Positions 1 to 5,652 of a stretch of DNA of 5,652 nucleotides are shown one piece after another. Source of the stretch: Actinomycetes bacterium (GTDB taxonomy: Bacteria; Actinomycetota; Thermoleophilia; Gaiellales; Gaiellaceae); contig JAUXJK010000152.1 in assembly GCA_030624785.1 (NCBI GenBank), positions 1-5,652 on the forward strand, written 5' to 3'. The position numbers and the translations under genes are program-made. Each line of letters opens with the position of its first letter. Position 1 is the stretch's first letter. A model generated the notes under the pieces. That model searched no databases, had not been told where the DNA came from, and was given only the letters and a program-made list of their open reading frames with translations.

Positions 1-166
1 ACCAGGGCTGCCCGGGCACCGTACGCCTGTGTCGAACCTCTTTCATATCGGGGCGAGCACACATCCTGGGCCCGGGCTCGGCGCAGGTTCGGGCACGATG
101 GTTGCGAGGGAACTGCTCAAGGATGGTGTGGTTGACCGGGCGCTCGGCTGGCTTCGCGCCCGCTAG
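1..166 (+). CDS. FAD-dependent oxidoreductase, phytoene dehydrogenase-like (C-terminal fragment)
   Basis: Reading from base 2, an open frame with no start in the window gives 54 residues and ends at TAG 164-166. It contains NLFHIGASTHPGPGLGAGSG followed by TMVARELL. This resembles the C-terminal FAD-binding signature of phytoene desaturase/carotenoid-isomerase-like amine oxidases, where a GxSTHPGxGxxGxxG stretch caps the flavin and an Ala-Arg/Ala helix follows. Members of this family use FAD to desaturate, isomerise or oxidise hydrophobic or amine substrates, but this fragment does not show which. The dinucleotide-binding N-terminus and the substrate domain lie to the left of the window. The stop is 58 bases before the flavin oxidoreductase start at 225, on the same strand, so it is probably the upstream member of the same operon. 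The family call is fairly secure from the motif; the substrate is unknown. Confidence 0.75.
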   Translation, partial: PGLPGHRTPVSNLFHIGASTHPGPGLGAGSGTMVARELLKDGVVDRALGWLRAR

Positions 167-211
167 CCTGCGATGCCACGGCTATGACAAGTCGGCGATC
201 GACGTAAAGGA

Positions 212-217
212 AGGAGG
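212..217 (+). promoter_or_regulatory. Ribosome binding site for the flavin oxidoreductase
   Basis: A perfect AGGAGG lies inside a longer purine run (206-219) and is 7 bases from ATG 225. It decides the start. The frame is open upstream to ATG 102, but those 41 codons overlap the preceding gene up to 166 and resemble no family member. Confidence 0.85.
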
Positions 218-224
218 GGCGTCC

Positions 225-1283
225 ATGAAGTTCTCGATCTACTCGGAGATTCAGCATTGGGGCGGCAAGGACCCGGCGCGGCTCTACGACGAGGTGCTGG
301 AGCAGATCGTGCACGCCGATCGACTCGGCTACGACTGTTATTCGATCATCGAGCACAACTTCTTTCCGAACTTCTCGATCTCGTCGAATCCCTTTGTTCT
401 CTTCGGCCGCGCGTTCGAGCGCACGAAGCAGATCAACTTCCGCTCGATGGGCCACGTGCGTCCCTACCACAACCCAGCATGGCTCGCGTCTGCGATGGCT
501 GGTGCCTCGATCATGCTCGACGGCCGCTACGAAGCAGGCCTGGTACGAGGCCACGGGTGGCTTCCCACGAAGGCTGGTGTGCCCGTAGGTGACACGAGGG
601 GCCTCTATGAGGAGTCGCTCGAGATCATCGTTGCCGCGCTACGCGACGAGCGCTTCTCCTACGACGGCGAGCATTTTGAGATCGACGACGTACATGTGGT
701 GCCACGCCCTCAGGGAACGATTCCGATCTTCGTTGGTGGCACCAGCGATCGCACCTACGAGCTCGCCGCTGAGAATGGTTGGGGTGTCACAGTTCCGCCG
801 CTTCTACCGTATGCCGCGCTCGAACAGCAGCTCGACTTGTATCGAGAAAAGTGCGCCGAGCACGGAACGGATCCCTACATCGTCTGGATTCACGCCTGCT
901 ACATCGACGAGGATCGCGACACTGCTCGCCGCGAGGCCGAGCAAGGGATGCGACAGTTTCTCGAAGGCAACGCATCACCGCTCGTGTCGGGCCAGAAGAT
1001 GGCGCCCAAGGAGGACATGGAAGCGGCCGGTTACGGCTTCTACCATTCCGGCATCATGGAGCAGCTCGCGAAGATGCCCTACGAAGAGATGATCGACGGT
1101 GATGTTGTCTGGGTCGGCACACCAGAGGAGATCATTCAGCGCATCGAGGATGTACGCAGCGCCTGTGAGGGACTGACTGAGGTGGCAATCACTGTGAACC
1201 CTGGTGGTTTCGCGAACTGGCAGGCAACCAAGGCCCAGGAACTCTTCGCTGACACAGTGATTCCACACTTCCGCGGTGCCTAG
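225..1283 (+). CDS. LLM-class (luciferase-like) flavin-dependent oxidoreductase
   Basis: A 352-residue protein of normal length for single-domain bacterial luciferase-like monooxygenases (TIM barrel). These enzymes use reduced FMN, less often F420, with O2 to oxidise small organic substrates. Visible family features are the first strand MKFSIYSE; a helix 1/strand 2 segment ADRLGYDCYSIIEHNF (residues 31-46), with the Glu-His pair (43-44) typical of the family's active site; LDGRYEAGLVRGHGW (98-112), matching the GR...GxGxG flavin-pocket region; PIFVGGTSDRTYELAAENG (167-185), the conserved phosphate-binding Gly-Gly segment; and VWVGTPEEIIQRI (295-307), the usual C-terminal VGTPEEV box. The start ATG 225 was chosen because AGGAGG sits 7 bases upstream and because the family begins at this strand. 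The gene overlaps the next by 8 bases, which indicates co-expression. The pattern looks more FMN than F420, with moderate certainty. The substrate cannot be read from the sequence. Confidence 0.9.
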   Translation: MKFSIYSEIQHWGGKDPARLYDEVLEQIVHADRLGYDCYSIIEHNFFPNFSISSNPFVLFGRAFERTKQINFRSMGHVRPYHNPAWLASAMAGASIMLDGRYEAGLVRGHGWLPTKAGVPVGDTRGLYEESLEIIVAALRDERFSYDGEHFEIDDVHVVPRPQGTIPIFVGGTSDRTYELAAENGWGVTVPPLLPYAALEQQLDLYREKCAEHGTDPYIVWIHACYIDEDRDTARREAEQGMRQFLEGNASPLVSGQKMAPKEDMEAAGYGFYHSGIMEQLAKMPYEEMIDGDVVWVGTPEEIIQRIEDVRSACEGLTEVAITVNPGGFANWQATKAQELFADTVIPHFRGA

Positions 1284-2241
1284 ACGCGTCTGGGTGGTTG
1301 GTGCCGGCGCGATCGGCAGCCTGATCGCGGGACACCTTGCCCAGCTGGCGGAAGTTGGCGTTGTTGTCCGACGCCAGGAGCACGCCGACGCACTGAACGC
1401 CAACGGCTTACGCATCTCGGGAAAGTCGCAGCTGCATGCGCAGGTTCTCGCAGCCGTCGAGCCGGCGCAACTGCCTGCACCCGATCTCGTCATTATCGCG
1501 ACGAAGGCGACGCAGGTCGCGGCGGCAAGCCGGCTGCTCGCTTCGCAGGCGAAGGGCGCGACCGTGATGACCGTGCAGAATGGTCTCGGCGCCGAGGATC
1601 TCGTGACGAGTGAGGGCGATTGGCCTGTGATCTCTGGCGTGACATTCATGAGCGGCACTCGTCACGGTGACGCACACGTCGAGTACGAGCTCGATACGCC
1701 GACGTGGATCGGACCGTACGCTGCAGCGCCAGCGGAGCGGGCCATGGTCGATGCTGTTGCCGAGCTGTTTGTCGAGTCTGGTCTTCGGGCAGAGGCGTTT
1801 GACGACCTCCTGCCGGTGCAGTGGTCAAAGCTGATCTTCAACGCGACGGTCAACACCGTCTCGGCGCTCACTGACCTTCCTCACGTGGGGCTGTTCGCCC
1901 GGCGAGATGAGGTCTCGGACCTGGGACACCTCGTTCACGACCTCGTCGAGGAAGGCCGGCGTGTCGCCGAGTCTGCTGGCGTCGAGCTCCACGATGATCC
2001 ATGGGAGATGAACACCCTTGCCGTGTCGCGCGGCGAGACCGGCGAGGGTGACTACGCTCACGTTCCCTCGATGCTCACGGACGTTCGGGCGCAGCAACGC
2101 ACTGAGGTCGACTTCATCTCTGGGTCGATCGTGCGGGAGGCGGCTCGCTACGGGGTAGAGGCGCCGCTCCACGCTGCGATGTATCGAGTGGTGAGAGCGC
2201 GTGAGGCGTCCTGGAGCGGGCCGGAGAACTGGCGTGTCTGA
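1276..2241 (+). CDS. Ketopantoate reductase-family (ApbA/PanE-like) oxidoreductase, copy 1
   Basis: A 321-residue NAD(P)H-dependent reductase of the ApbA/PanE superfamily, at full family length. The N-terminal Rossmann domain has GAGAIG (9-14). Catalytic and substrate residues known from E. coli PanE are all recognisable: Asn102 in VQNG, Lys185 in WSKLIFN, Asn189 and Asn193 at the expected +4 and +8 spacing, Ser265 in PSML and Glu277 in RTEVDF. It should therefore be an active reductase of a 2-oxo acid or similar carbonyl (or run in reverse). True 2-dehydropantoate reductase activity is doubtful, because a paralogue follows directly and no pantothenate genes are nearby. The start is GTG 1276, four residues before the first Rossmann strand. 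No Shine-Dalgarno is visible before it, so translation is probably coupled to the upstream gene through the 8-base overlap (GTGCCTAG). An alternative role is dehydrogenase of a pathway-specific hydroxy acid. Confidence 0.88.
   Translation: MPRRVWVVGAGAIGSLIAGHLAQLAEVGVVVRRQEHADALNANGLRISGKSQLHAQVLAAVEPAQLPAPDLVIIATKATQVAAASRLLASQAKGATVMTVQNGLGAEDLVTSEGDWPVISGVTFMSGTRHGDAHVEYELDTPTWIGPYAAAPAERAMVDAVAELFVESGLRAEAFDDLLPVQWSKLIFNATVNTVSALTDLPHVGLFARRDEVSDLGHLVHDLVEEGRRVAESAGVELHDDPWEMNTLAVSRGETGEGDYAHVPSMLTDVRAQQRTEVDFISGSIVREAARYGVEAPLHAAMYRVVRAREASWSGPENWRV
2223..2226 (+). promoter_or_regulatory. Ribosome binding site for reductase copy 2
   Basis: GGAG lies 7 bases before GTG 2234, inside the end of the preceding gene. 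It supports GTG 2234 over the ATG at 2201 in the same frame, which would add 11 residues (rich in Arg, Gly and Pro) ahead of the Rossmann strand. Confidence 0.6.
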
Positions 2242-3454
2242 CTCCATCAGGATCTGCATCGTCGGCTGCGGGGCGGTGGGCTCCCTCTTCGCAGCGAATC
2301 TCGCGGGTCTTGATGACGTCGAGGTGATCGCCTACGACGTCAATCAAGAGCACGTGGATGCAATGAACGCGAACGGGCTGCGTCTCTCAGGGGCCGGAAA
2401 AGCGGTCGGCTTGCTGACGGCGACGACCGACGCCGGGAGCCTGCCGCAATGCGACTTCGGCCTTGTCGCGACCAAGGCGTTACATACGGCGTCTGCGATG
2501 CAGGCGACTGCCCATGCGTTCGCGGATGGGGCGGTCGCCACGGTTCAGAACGGCATCGGGAATGAGGAGATCATCGCCGAGTACGTGACACGAGTTATTC
2601 GCGGCACGACGTTTCCGGCGGGGAAGATCATCGAACCCGGCCATGTTCAATGGGACGTAAAGGGTGACACGACACTCGGGCCGTTCGAGCCCAAGCCGGC
2701 GCAATACGCGGACATTGAACGGCTCGCCGACGCGTTTACGCGCGCGGGCATGCCAACCCGCGCCGTCGCGGATGCGCGCGGTCCGCAGTGGCGCAAGGTG
2801 ATCTTCAATGCGGCCACCAATCCCGTGGGCGCACTAACGGGCCTAACACATGGGCGAGTCTGCGAGGACCCAGCCTTGAGACGGTTCGTCAGCGGACTCG
2901 TTGATGAGGGAAAGGCCGTAGCTGCGGCGCAGGAGATCCAACTCGACGCCGACCCGGAAGACCTGATTGATCATGCAGCCAAGCCCGAGGTCGCGTACGA
3001 GCACAAGGCGAGCATGTTGCAGGACGTCGAGGCGAAGCGGGAGACCGAGGTTGACTTCCTGAACGGTGGCATCACGAGTTTTGGTGAACGGCTTGGTGTG
3101 GCGACACCATTAAACGCCGCGGTCTGGTCATTGATTCGCGGGATCGAGCGTTCCTGGCGCCAGGATGGCCCGGGCGCGTCCAACACGAACGAGACTGACG
3201 GAGGAGAGGGATGGCGGATTCGGCGGAAATGGAACGCCGCTACTCGCGGATTCGAGCAGCTCTGGTTGAGAGCGGACTCGACGCGGCGATCGTTGCGGGC
3301 AACGAGTACACCGGGTTCGAGGGCGCGGTCACCTATCTCTCGGGGTTCGTCGTCGTACATCGATACGCGTACGTCGTCATACCGCGAGATGGCGAGCCCG
3401 CGATTGTCTTTCCAAGTGAGGCCCGCTACGTCGGCGAGCACGAAACCGCGTTGA
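2234..3454 (+). CDS. Ketopantoate reductase-family (ApbA/PanE-like) oxidoreductase, copy 2, with suspect 3' extension
   Basis: A second PanE-like NAD(P)H reductase, paralogous to the gene before it along its whole fold. Shared blocks include MNANGLRLSG/LNANGLRISG, VQNG, K(L/V)IFNA and TEVDF. Key residues, counted from GTG 2234, are GCGAVG (11-16), Asn106, Lys188, Asn192, Asn196, Ser260 and Glu272, so catalysis should be intact. Conserved family sequence ends near IERSW (304-308, about base 3157). The frame nevertheless runs on for another 98 codons to 3454, with the last 80 overlapping the next gene by 244 bases. This tail is Ser/Arg/Thr-rich and looks like an out-of-frame reading of the M24 gene. 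A single-base frame change near 3165-3195 would end it at TGA 3196-3198, 12 bases before the next start. The true protein is thus probably about 320 residues. The reductase call is firm; the 3' end is uncertain. It overlaps the previous gene by 8 bases (GTGTCTGA). Confidence 0.82.
   Translation: MSDSIRICIVGCGAVGSLFAANLAGLDDVEVIAYDVNQEHVDAMNANGLRLSGAGKAVGLLTATTDAGSLPQCDFGLVATKALHTASAMQATAHAFADGAVATVQNGIGNEEIIAEYVTRVIRGTTFPAGKIIEPGHVQWDVKGDTTLGPFEPKPAQYADIERLADAFTRAGMPTRAVADARGPQWRKVIFNAATNPVGALTGLTHGRVCEDPALRRFVSGLVDEGKAVAAAQEIQLDADPEDLIDHAAKPEVAYEHKASMLQDVEAKRETEVDFLNGGITSFGERLGVATPLNAAVWSLIRGIERSWRQDGPGASNTNETDGGEGWRIRRKWNAATRGFEQLWLRADSTRRSLRATSTPGSRARSPISRGSSSYIDTRTSSYREMASPRLSFQVRPATSASTKPR
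3200..3206 (+). promoter_or_regulatory. Ribosome binding site for the M24-family gene
   Basis: GGAGGAG, with its GGAGG core at 3200-3204, is 6 bases before ATG 3211. It is strong and independent of upstream translation, and it fixes ATG 3211 as the start. Confidence 0.8.
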
Positions 3455-4347
3455 TCGAGGAACAGGTGTTTGCGGATCGGCCGGGAGACTGGCTACGCGA
3501 CCGAATCGAGTCGTCCGGTTGGGAGCGCGTGGGCGTGTACGGGCTCGACTACGTGATGGCAGTCCGCGACTACCAGCAGCTTGCTGGCTGCTCCGCGGAG
3601 TTGACAAGCTGGGATGTCGAATTCGACCTTGCCCGAGCTGTGAAGAGCCCAGCCGAGATCGAGTCGGTGCGCGACAGCGTTCGCATCAACGCCGAAGGAT
3701 TCTGGACGTTTCTCGAAGCCTATGACGTAGGAAAGACCGAGGCTGAGATCCTCGCGCCCTGCGAGAAGCTCTTCGTCGAGGAAGGCTGCGGACGCCTGAC
3801 GATGGACATGGTGCTCGTCGGTGAGAACGGATCGGCTACGCCCGAGTTCCGCATCGCGAGCAGCAAGCGGCGGATCGCGCCAGGCGATCTGTGTCTACCT
3901 TCACTCGTAGTTGCGGGCCCCGGCGGCCACTGGGCGGAGGTCTCGCGCGCTGTCGTGGCGGGAGGCAAGCCGAGTACTCACGCGCTGAGCATGGAGGAGG
4001 CCTATGGCGAGTACTACGAGATCGCCAAGAAAGACCTGAGGCATGGAGCGACCGCGCACGATGTGCACCGCGCTATCGCGAAGGGCTTTGCCGAGCGTGG
4101 CGCCAAGCTCGGACACGTAACCGGCCACTCGATTGGCATGACGATGATCGAGTACCCCAAGATCGGCGAAGGGCTCGAAACCGTTCTGGAGGAAGGCATG
4201 GTCTTCTCGATCCATCCGCACGCGATCTCGCCGGACGGATCGGAGTGCCTGTATATGCAAGACACGTGGCTCGTGACCAGGGAGGGTGGCGAGCCTCTCG
4301 CCGACGTGCCATTGCGCATCTTCGACGCATCGGAGAGTCGCCCCTAG
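3211..4347 (+). CDS. M24-family (creatinase/prolidase fold) hydrolase-like protein with altered metal site
   Basis: 378 residues in the usual two-domain M24B layout: a creatinase-type N-terminal domain (about 1-140, RYSRIRAALVESGLDAAIV, then a TYLSGF strand) and a C-terminal pita-bread domain (about 145-370, starting RAVKSPAEIESVRDS). Aminopeptidase P and prolidase bind two metals with Asp, Asp, His, Glu, Glu. By my alignment these positions are Ser231 (or a neighbour), Glu243 (in AEVSR, for the SDxTR motif), His306 (in GHSIG, kept), His335 (SIHPH, for the usual EPG) and Gln350 (YMQDTWLVT, for IED). The second catalytic His, seven after the first, is Ile313. A normal dinuclear metallopeptidase is therefore unlikely. 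Relatives such as creatinase are metal-free and cleave C-N bonds, and DddP and ectoine hydrolase show how far the fold has diversified. The likely role is hydrolysis or lysis of a small pathway intermediate, which is inference. The start is set by GGAGG 6 bases upstream. Confidence 0.85.
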   Translation: MADSAEMERRYSRIRAALVESGLDAAIVAGNEYTGFEGAVTYLSGFVVVHRYAYVVIPRDGEPAIVFPSEARYVGEHETALIEEQVFADRPGDWLRDRIESSGWERVGVYGLDYVMAVRDYQQLAGCSAELTSWDVEFDLARAVKSPAEIESVRDSVRINAEGFWTFLEAYDVGKTEAEILAPCEKLFVEEGCGRLTMDMVLVGENGSATPEFRIASSKRRIAPGDLCLPSLVVAGPGGHWAEVSRAVVAGGKPSTHALSMEEAYGEYYEIAKKDLRHGATAHDVHRAIAKGFAERGAKLGHVTGHSIGMTMIEYPKIGEGLETVLEEGMVFSIHPHAISPDGSECLYMQDTWLVTREGGEPLADVPLRIFDASESRP

Positions 4348-4379
4348 ACTGTCGCCACGCACCCGGGAAAGCTTGCAAC

Positions 4380-4386
4380 GGAGAGG
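4380..4386 (+). promoter_or_regulatory. Ribosome binding site for the dioxygenase-family gene
   Basis: GGAGAGG. Its GGAG part is 6 bases from GTG 4390, while the whole motif is 12 bases from ATG 4399. Spacing favours the GTG, but the ATG three codons later remains possible. Confidence 0.55.
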
Positions 4387-4389
4387 TTC

Positions 4390-5094
4390 GTGACCGGCAT
4401 GGCTGACGAGGACTTCGCGCCCATTCTTGATGGACCGGGGCAGAGCGACTACGAGCGCTACCTGCGCACCGATGAACTGCTCGCACTTCAGAAGTCGGAG
4501 AGCGAGATGGCGCATCGTGACGAGCTTCTCTTCCAGACTGTTCACCAGTCGTCTGAGCTCTGGCTCAAACACGCGTGTGCCGAGATTGAAACCGCGGCTC
4601 GACTCGTGGACGACGTCTCGCTCGAAGCCGCGACTCGGTTGGTGGCGCGGGGCGTTCTCGGGATCGAGTTGATCACGGCGCAGCTTTCGATGCTTGCGCG
4701 GCTCTCGCCGTGGGAGTATCAGGAGATCCGCAAAGTGCTGGGGCATGGGAGCGGGTTCGACTCGCCTGGCTTCGTCGAGATCAAACGCGTTACGCCGCTG
4801 CTCGGCCAGGCGTTTAGCAAGGCGGTTCGGTCAGTGGACGCGTCGCTCGAGGAGGTCTATCGGAACGCGCCCGAACATCCACAGCTCTACGACCTGGCCG
4901 AATCGATGGTCGATTGGGATGAAGCGCTTCGCGTCTGGCGCTACCGGCACCTGACGGTAGTCGAGCGCATCATTGGCAACGTCGTCGGCACGCAGGGAAC
5001 GCCGGTCGACCAGCTGCGCAAGCTGATCGGCAATCGCTACTACCCGGATCTATGGCAGGTGCGAACTCGGCTCACAGACCTGGCAGGCACGTAG
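4390..5094 (+). CDS. Tryptophan 2,3-dioxygenase-family haem protein, compact form
   Basis: 234 residues from GTG 4390 (231 from ATG 4399). The family uses haem iron and O2 to open the indole ring of tryptophan. Characteristic blocks are YERYLRTDELLALQ (21-34), ELLFQTVHQSSELWLKH (45-61), PWEYQEIRKVLGHGSGF (107-123), WRYRHLTVVERIIG (183-196) and YYPDLWQVRTRL (217-228). Compared from memory with Xanthomonas TDO, Phe48, His52, Tyr110 and Arg114 match its Phe51, His55, Tyr113 and Arg117 with a constant offset of three. His187 matches the haem ligand His240, and Thr201 matches Thr254. The active site thus seems complete. Differences are a deletion of about 50 residues between Arg114 and His187, and the loop GTGGSSG changed to GTQGTPV. 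It lies 42 bases after the M24 gene and is probably last in the operon. No formamidase or kynureninase gene is present, so the substrate may be a tryptophan or indole derivative and not tryptophan for general catabolism. Confidence 0.87.
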   Translation: MTGMADEDFAPILDGPGQSDYERYLRTDELLALQKSESEMAHRDELLFQTVHQSSELWLKHACAEIETAARLVDDVSLEAATRLVARGVLGIELITAQLSMLARLSPWEYQEIRKVLGHGSGFDSPGFVEIKRVTPLLGQAFSKAVRSVDASLEEVYRNAPEHPQLYDLAESMVDWDEALRVWRYRHLTVVERIIGNVVGTQGTPVDQLRKLIGNRYYPDLWQVRTRLTDLAGT

Positions 5095-5132
5095 TGCGCC
5101 CTGCAGACTGTGCCGTCCAGAATGAGCTCCGA

Positions 5133-5652
5133 CTATGCCGTGTAGGTGCCCGACGCGGTGTCGCCACCGTGGCCCGTCCAGTTCGTGTGGAAGAACTCGC
5201 CCCGTGGCTTGTCGGTGCGCTCGTAGGTGTGAGCTCCGAAGTAGTCGCGCTGCGCCTGAATTAGGTTTGCCGGTAGGCGACCACTTCGATACGCATCGAA
5301 GAACGCGAGTGCGGTTGAGTAGGCGGGCACGGGTACACCGAGTCCGACGGCAGTGGCAATGACGCGGCGCCAGCCTTCCTGCGCTCCGTGGACTTCGCCT
5401 GCGAAGTAGGAGTCGAGCAACAGGTTGTCAAGCCCGGGCGTGCCGTCGAAGGCTTCCTTGATGCGGCCGAGGAAGGCCGAGCGGATGATGCACCCGCCCC
5501 GCCACATGAGAGCGATCCCGCCGTAGTTGAGGTTCCAGTCGAACTCCGTCGCGGCCTCACGAAACAGCATGAAACCCTGTGCGTAGGAGATCATCTTTGA
5601 CGCGTAGAGCGCGTCGTGGACGTCGGCGATGAATGCGGTGCGATCACCGTCA
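5133..5652 (-). CDS. gnd: 6-phosphogluconate dehydrogenase, decarboxylating (C-terminal part)
   Basis: The minus-strand frame is open from the right edge of the window to TAG at 5135-5133 and gives the last 172 residues of a protein usually near 470-480 long. Hallmarks of the all-helical C-terminal domain are ALYASKMISYAQGF, GGIALMWRGGCIIRSAFL and the C-terminal AQRDYFGAHTYERTD followed by FFHTNWTG. The Arg and His of the last two blocks reach into the partner subunit's active site and bind 6-phosphogluconate in the characterised dimer. The enzyme makes ribulose 5-phosphate, CO2 and NAD(P)H in the cytosolic oxidative pentose phosphate pathway. The NADP-binding domain and catalytic Lys lie outside the window. 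The gene converges on the dioxygenase gene with 38 bases between stops, so it is a separate transcription unit. The ATG at 5594-5592 is internal, because the conserved sequence continues upstream of it. Confidence 0.95.
   Translation of the reverse strand, partial: DGDRTAFIADVHDALYASKMISYAQGFMLFREAATEFDWNLNYGGIALMWRGGCIIRSAFLGRIKEAFDGTPGLDNLLLDSYFAGEVHGAQEGWRRVIATAVGLGVPVPAYSTALAFFDAYRSGRLPANLIQAQRDYFGAHTYERTDKPRGEFFHTNWTGHGGDTASGTYTA

Noticed and set aside
60..80. GGGCCCGGG-type palindromes near the left edge
   Set aside because: They fall in coding sequence for Pro/Gly residues of the flavin motif, so codon use explains them.
132..169. Possible promoter: TTGACC at 132-137 with TAGCCT at 164-169
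   Set aside because: The spacer is 26 bases against a normal 16-18, and the stretch is the coding end of the FAD gene. I see no convincing promoter in 1-224.
102..224. In-frame upstream extension of the flavin oxidoreductase from ATG 102
   Set aside because: It overlaps the coding end of the FAD gene up to 166 and has no family resemblance, and the perfect AGGAGG sits just before ATG 225.
975..1658. Minus-strand open frame of 227 codons
   Set aside because: It lies opposite the flavin enzyme and first reductase, which have clear homology. The product has no recognisable motif and is a GC-rich shadow frame.
3901..4746. Minus-strand open frame of 281 codons
   Set aside because: It is antisense to the M24 and dioxygenase genes, with no family motif and an Arg/His-rich composition typical of a shadow frame.
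4390..5094. Calling the gene kynA of a standard kynurenine operon
   Set aside because: No formamidase or kynureninase gene is present, and the protein is shortened with an altered loop, so a specific symbol would overstate the evidence.
5095..5132. Bidirectional terminator between the convergent dioxygenase and gnd genes
   Set aside because: Only 38 bases separate the stops. I find no strong stem-loop with a T-tract there, so none is annotated.

Overview
The window is GC-rich with strong coding bias, almost gap-free, and uses GTG as well as ATG starts. It looks like chromosomal DNA from a high-GC bacterium. An actinobacterial-type organism is my best guess from base composition and gene families, but nothing here fixes the taxon. 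There is no rRNA, tRNA, CRISPR array or insertion sequence.

Layout, left to right. (1) Positions 1-166 hold the last 54 codons of a phytoene-dehydrogenase-like FAD oxidoreductase. It has no start inside the window and is easy to miss. (2) A luciferase-like (LLM-class) flavin oxidoreductase, 225-1283. (3, 4) Two tandem, divergent paralogues of the ketopantoate reductase (ApbA/PanE) superfamily, 1276-2241 and 2234-3454. (5) A creatinase/prolidase-fold (M24) protein, 3211-4347, that has lost most of the family's metal ligands. (6) A compact tryptophan 2,3-dioxygenase-family haem protein, 4390-5094. (7) On the opposite strand, converging on the others, the C-terminal 172 residues of 6-phosphogluconate dehydrogenase (gnd), 5133 to the right edge.

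Genes 1-6 all run on the plus strand, with gaps of 58 and 42 bases or overlaps of 8 bases, so they are probably one operon. Four or five of the six products are redox enzymes: FAD, flavin, two NAD(P)H reductases and a haem dioxygenase. The sixth is a pita-bread-fold protein of the kind that in relatives cleaves C-N or other non-peptide bonds. No transporter, regulator or kynurenine-pathway partner gene is visible. The set reads as an uncharacterised catabolic or tailoring pathway, perhaps acting on an indole or other aromatic or N-heterocyclic compound. That substrate is inference drawn only from the dioxygenase family.

Points most worth checking are the M24 protein with a replaced metal site, the shortened dioxygenase that keeps its active-site residues, and the abnormal 3' end of the second reductase, which runs 244 bases into the next gene and suggests a frameshift.
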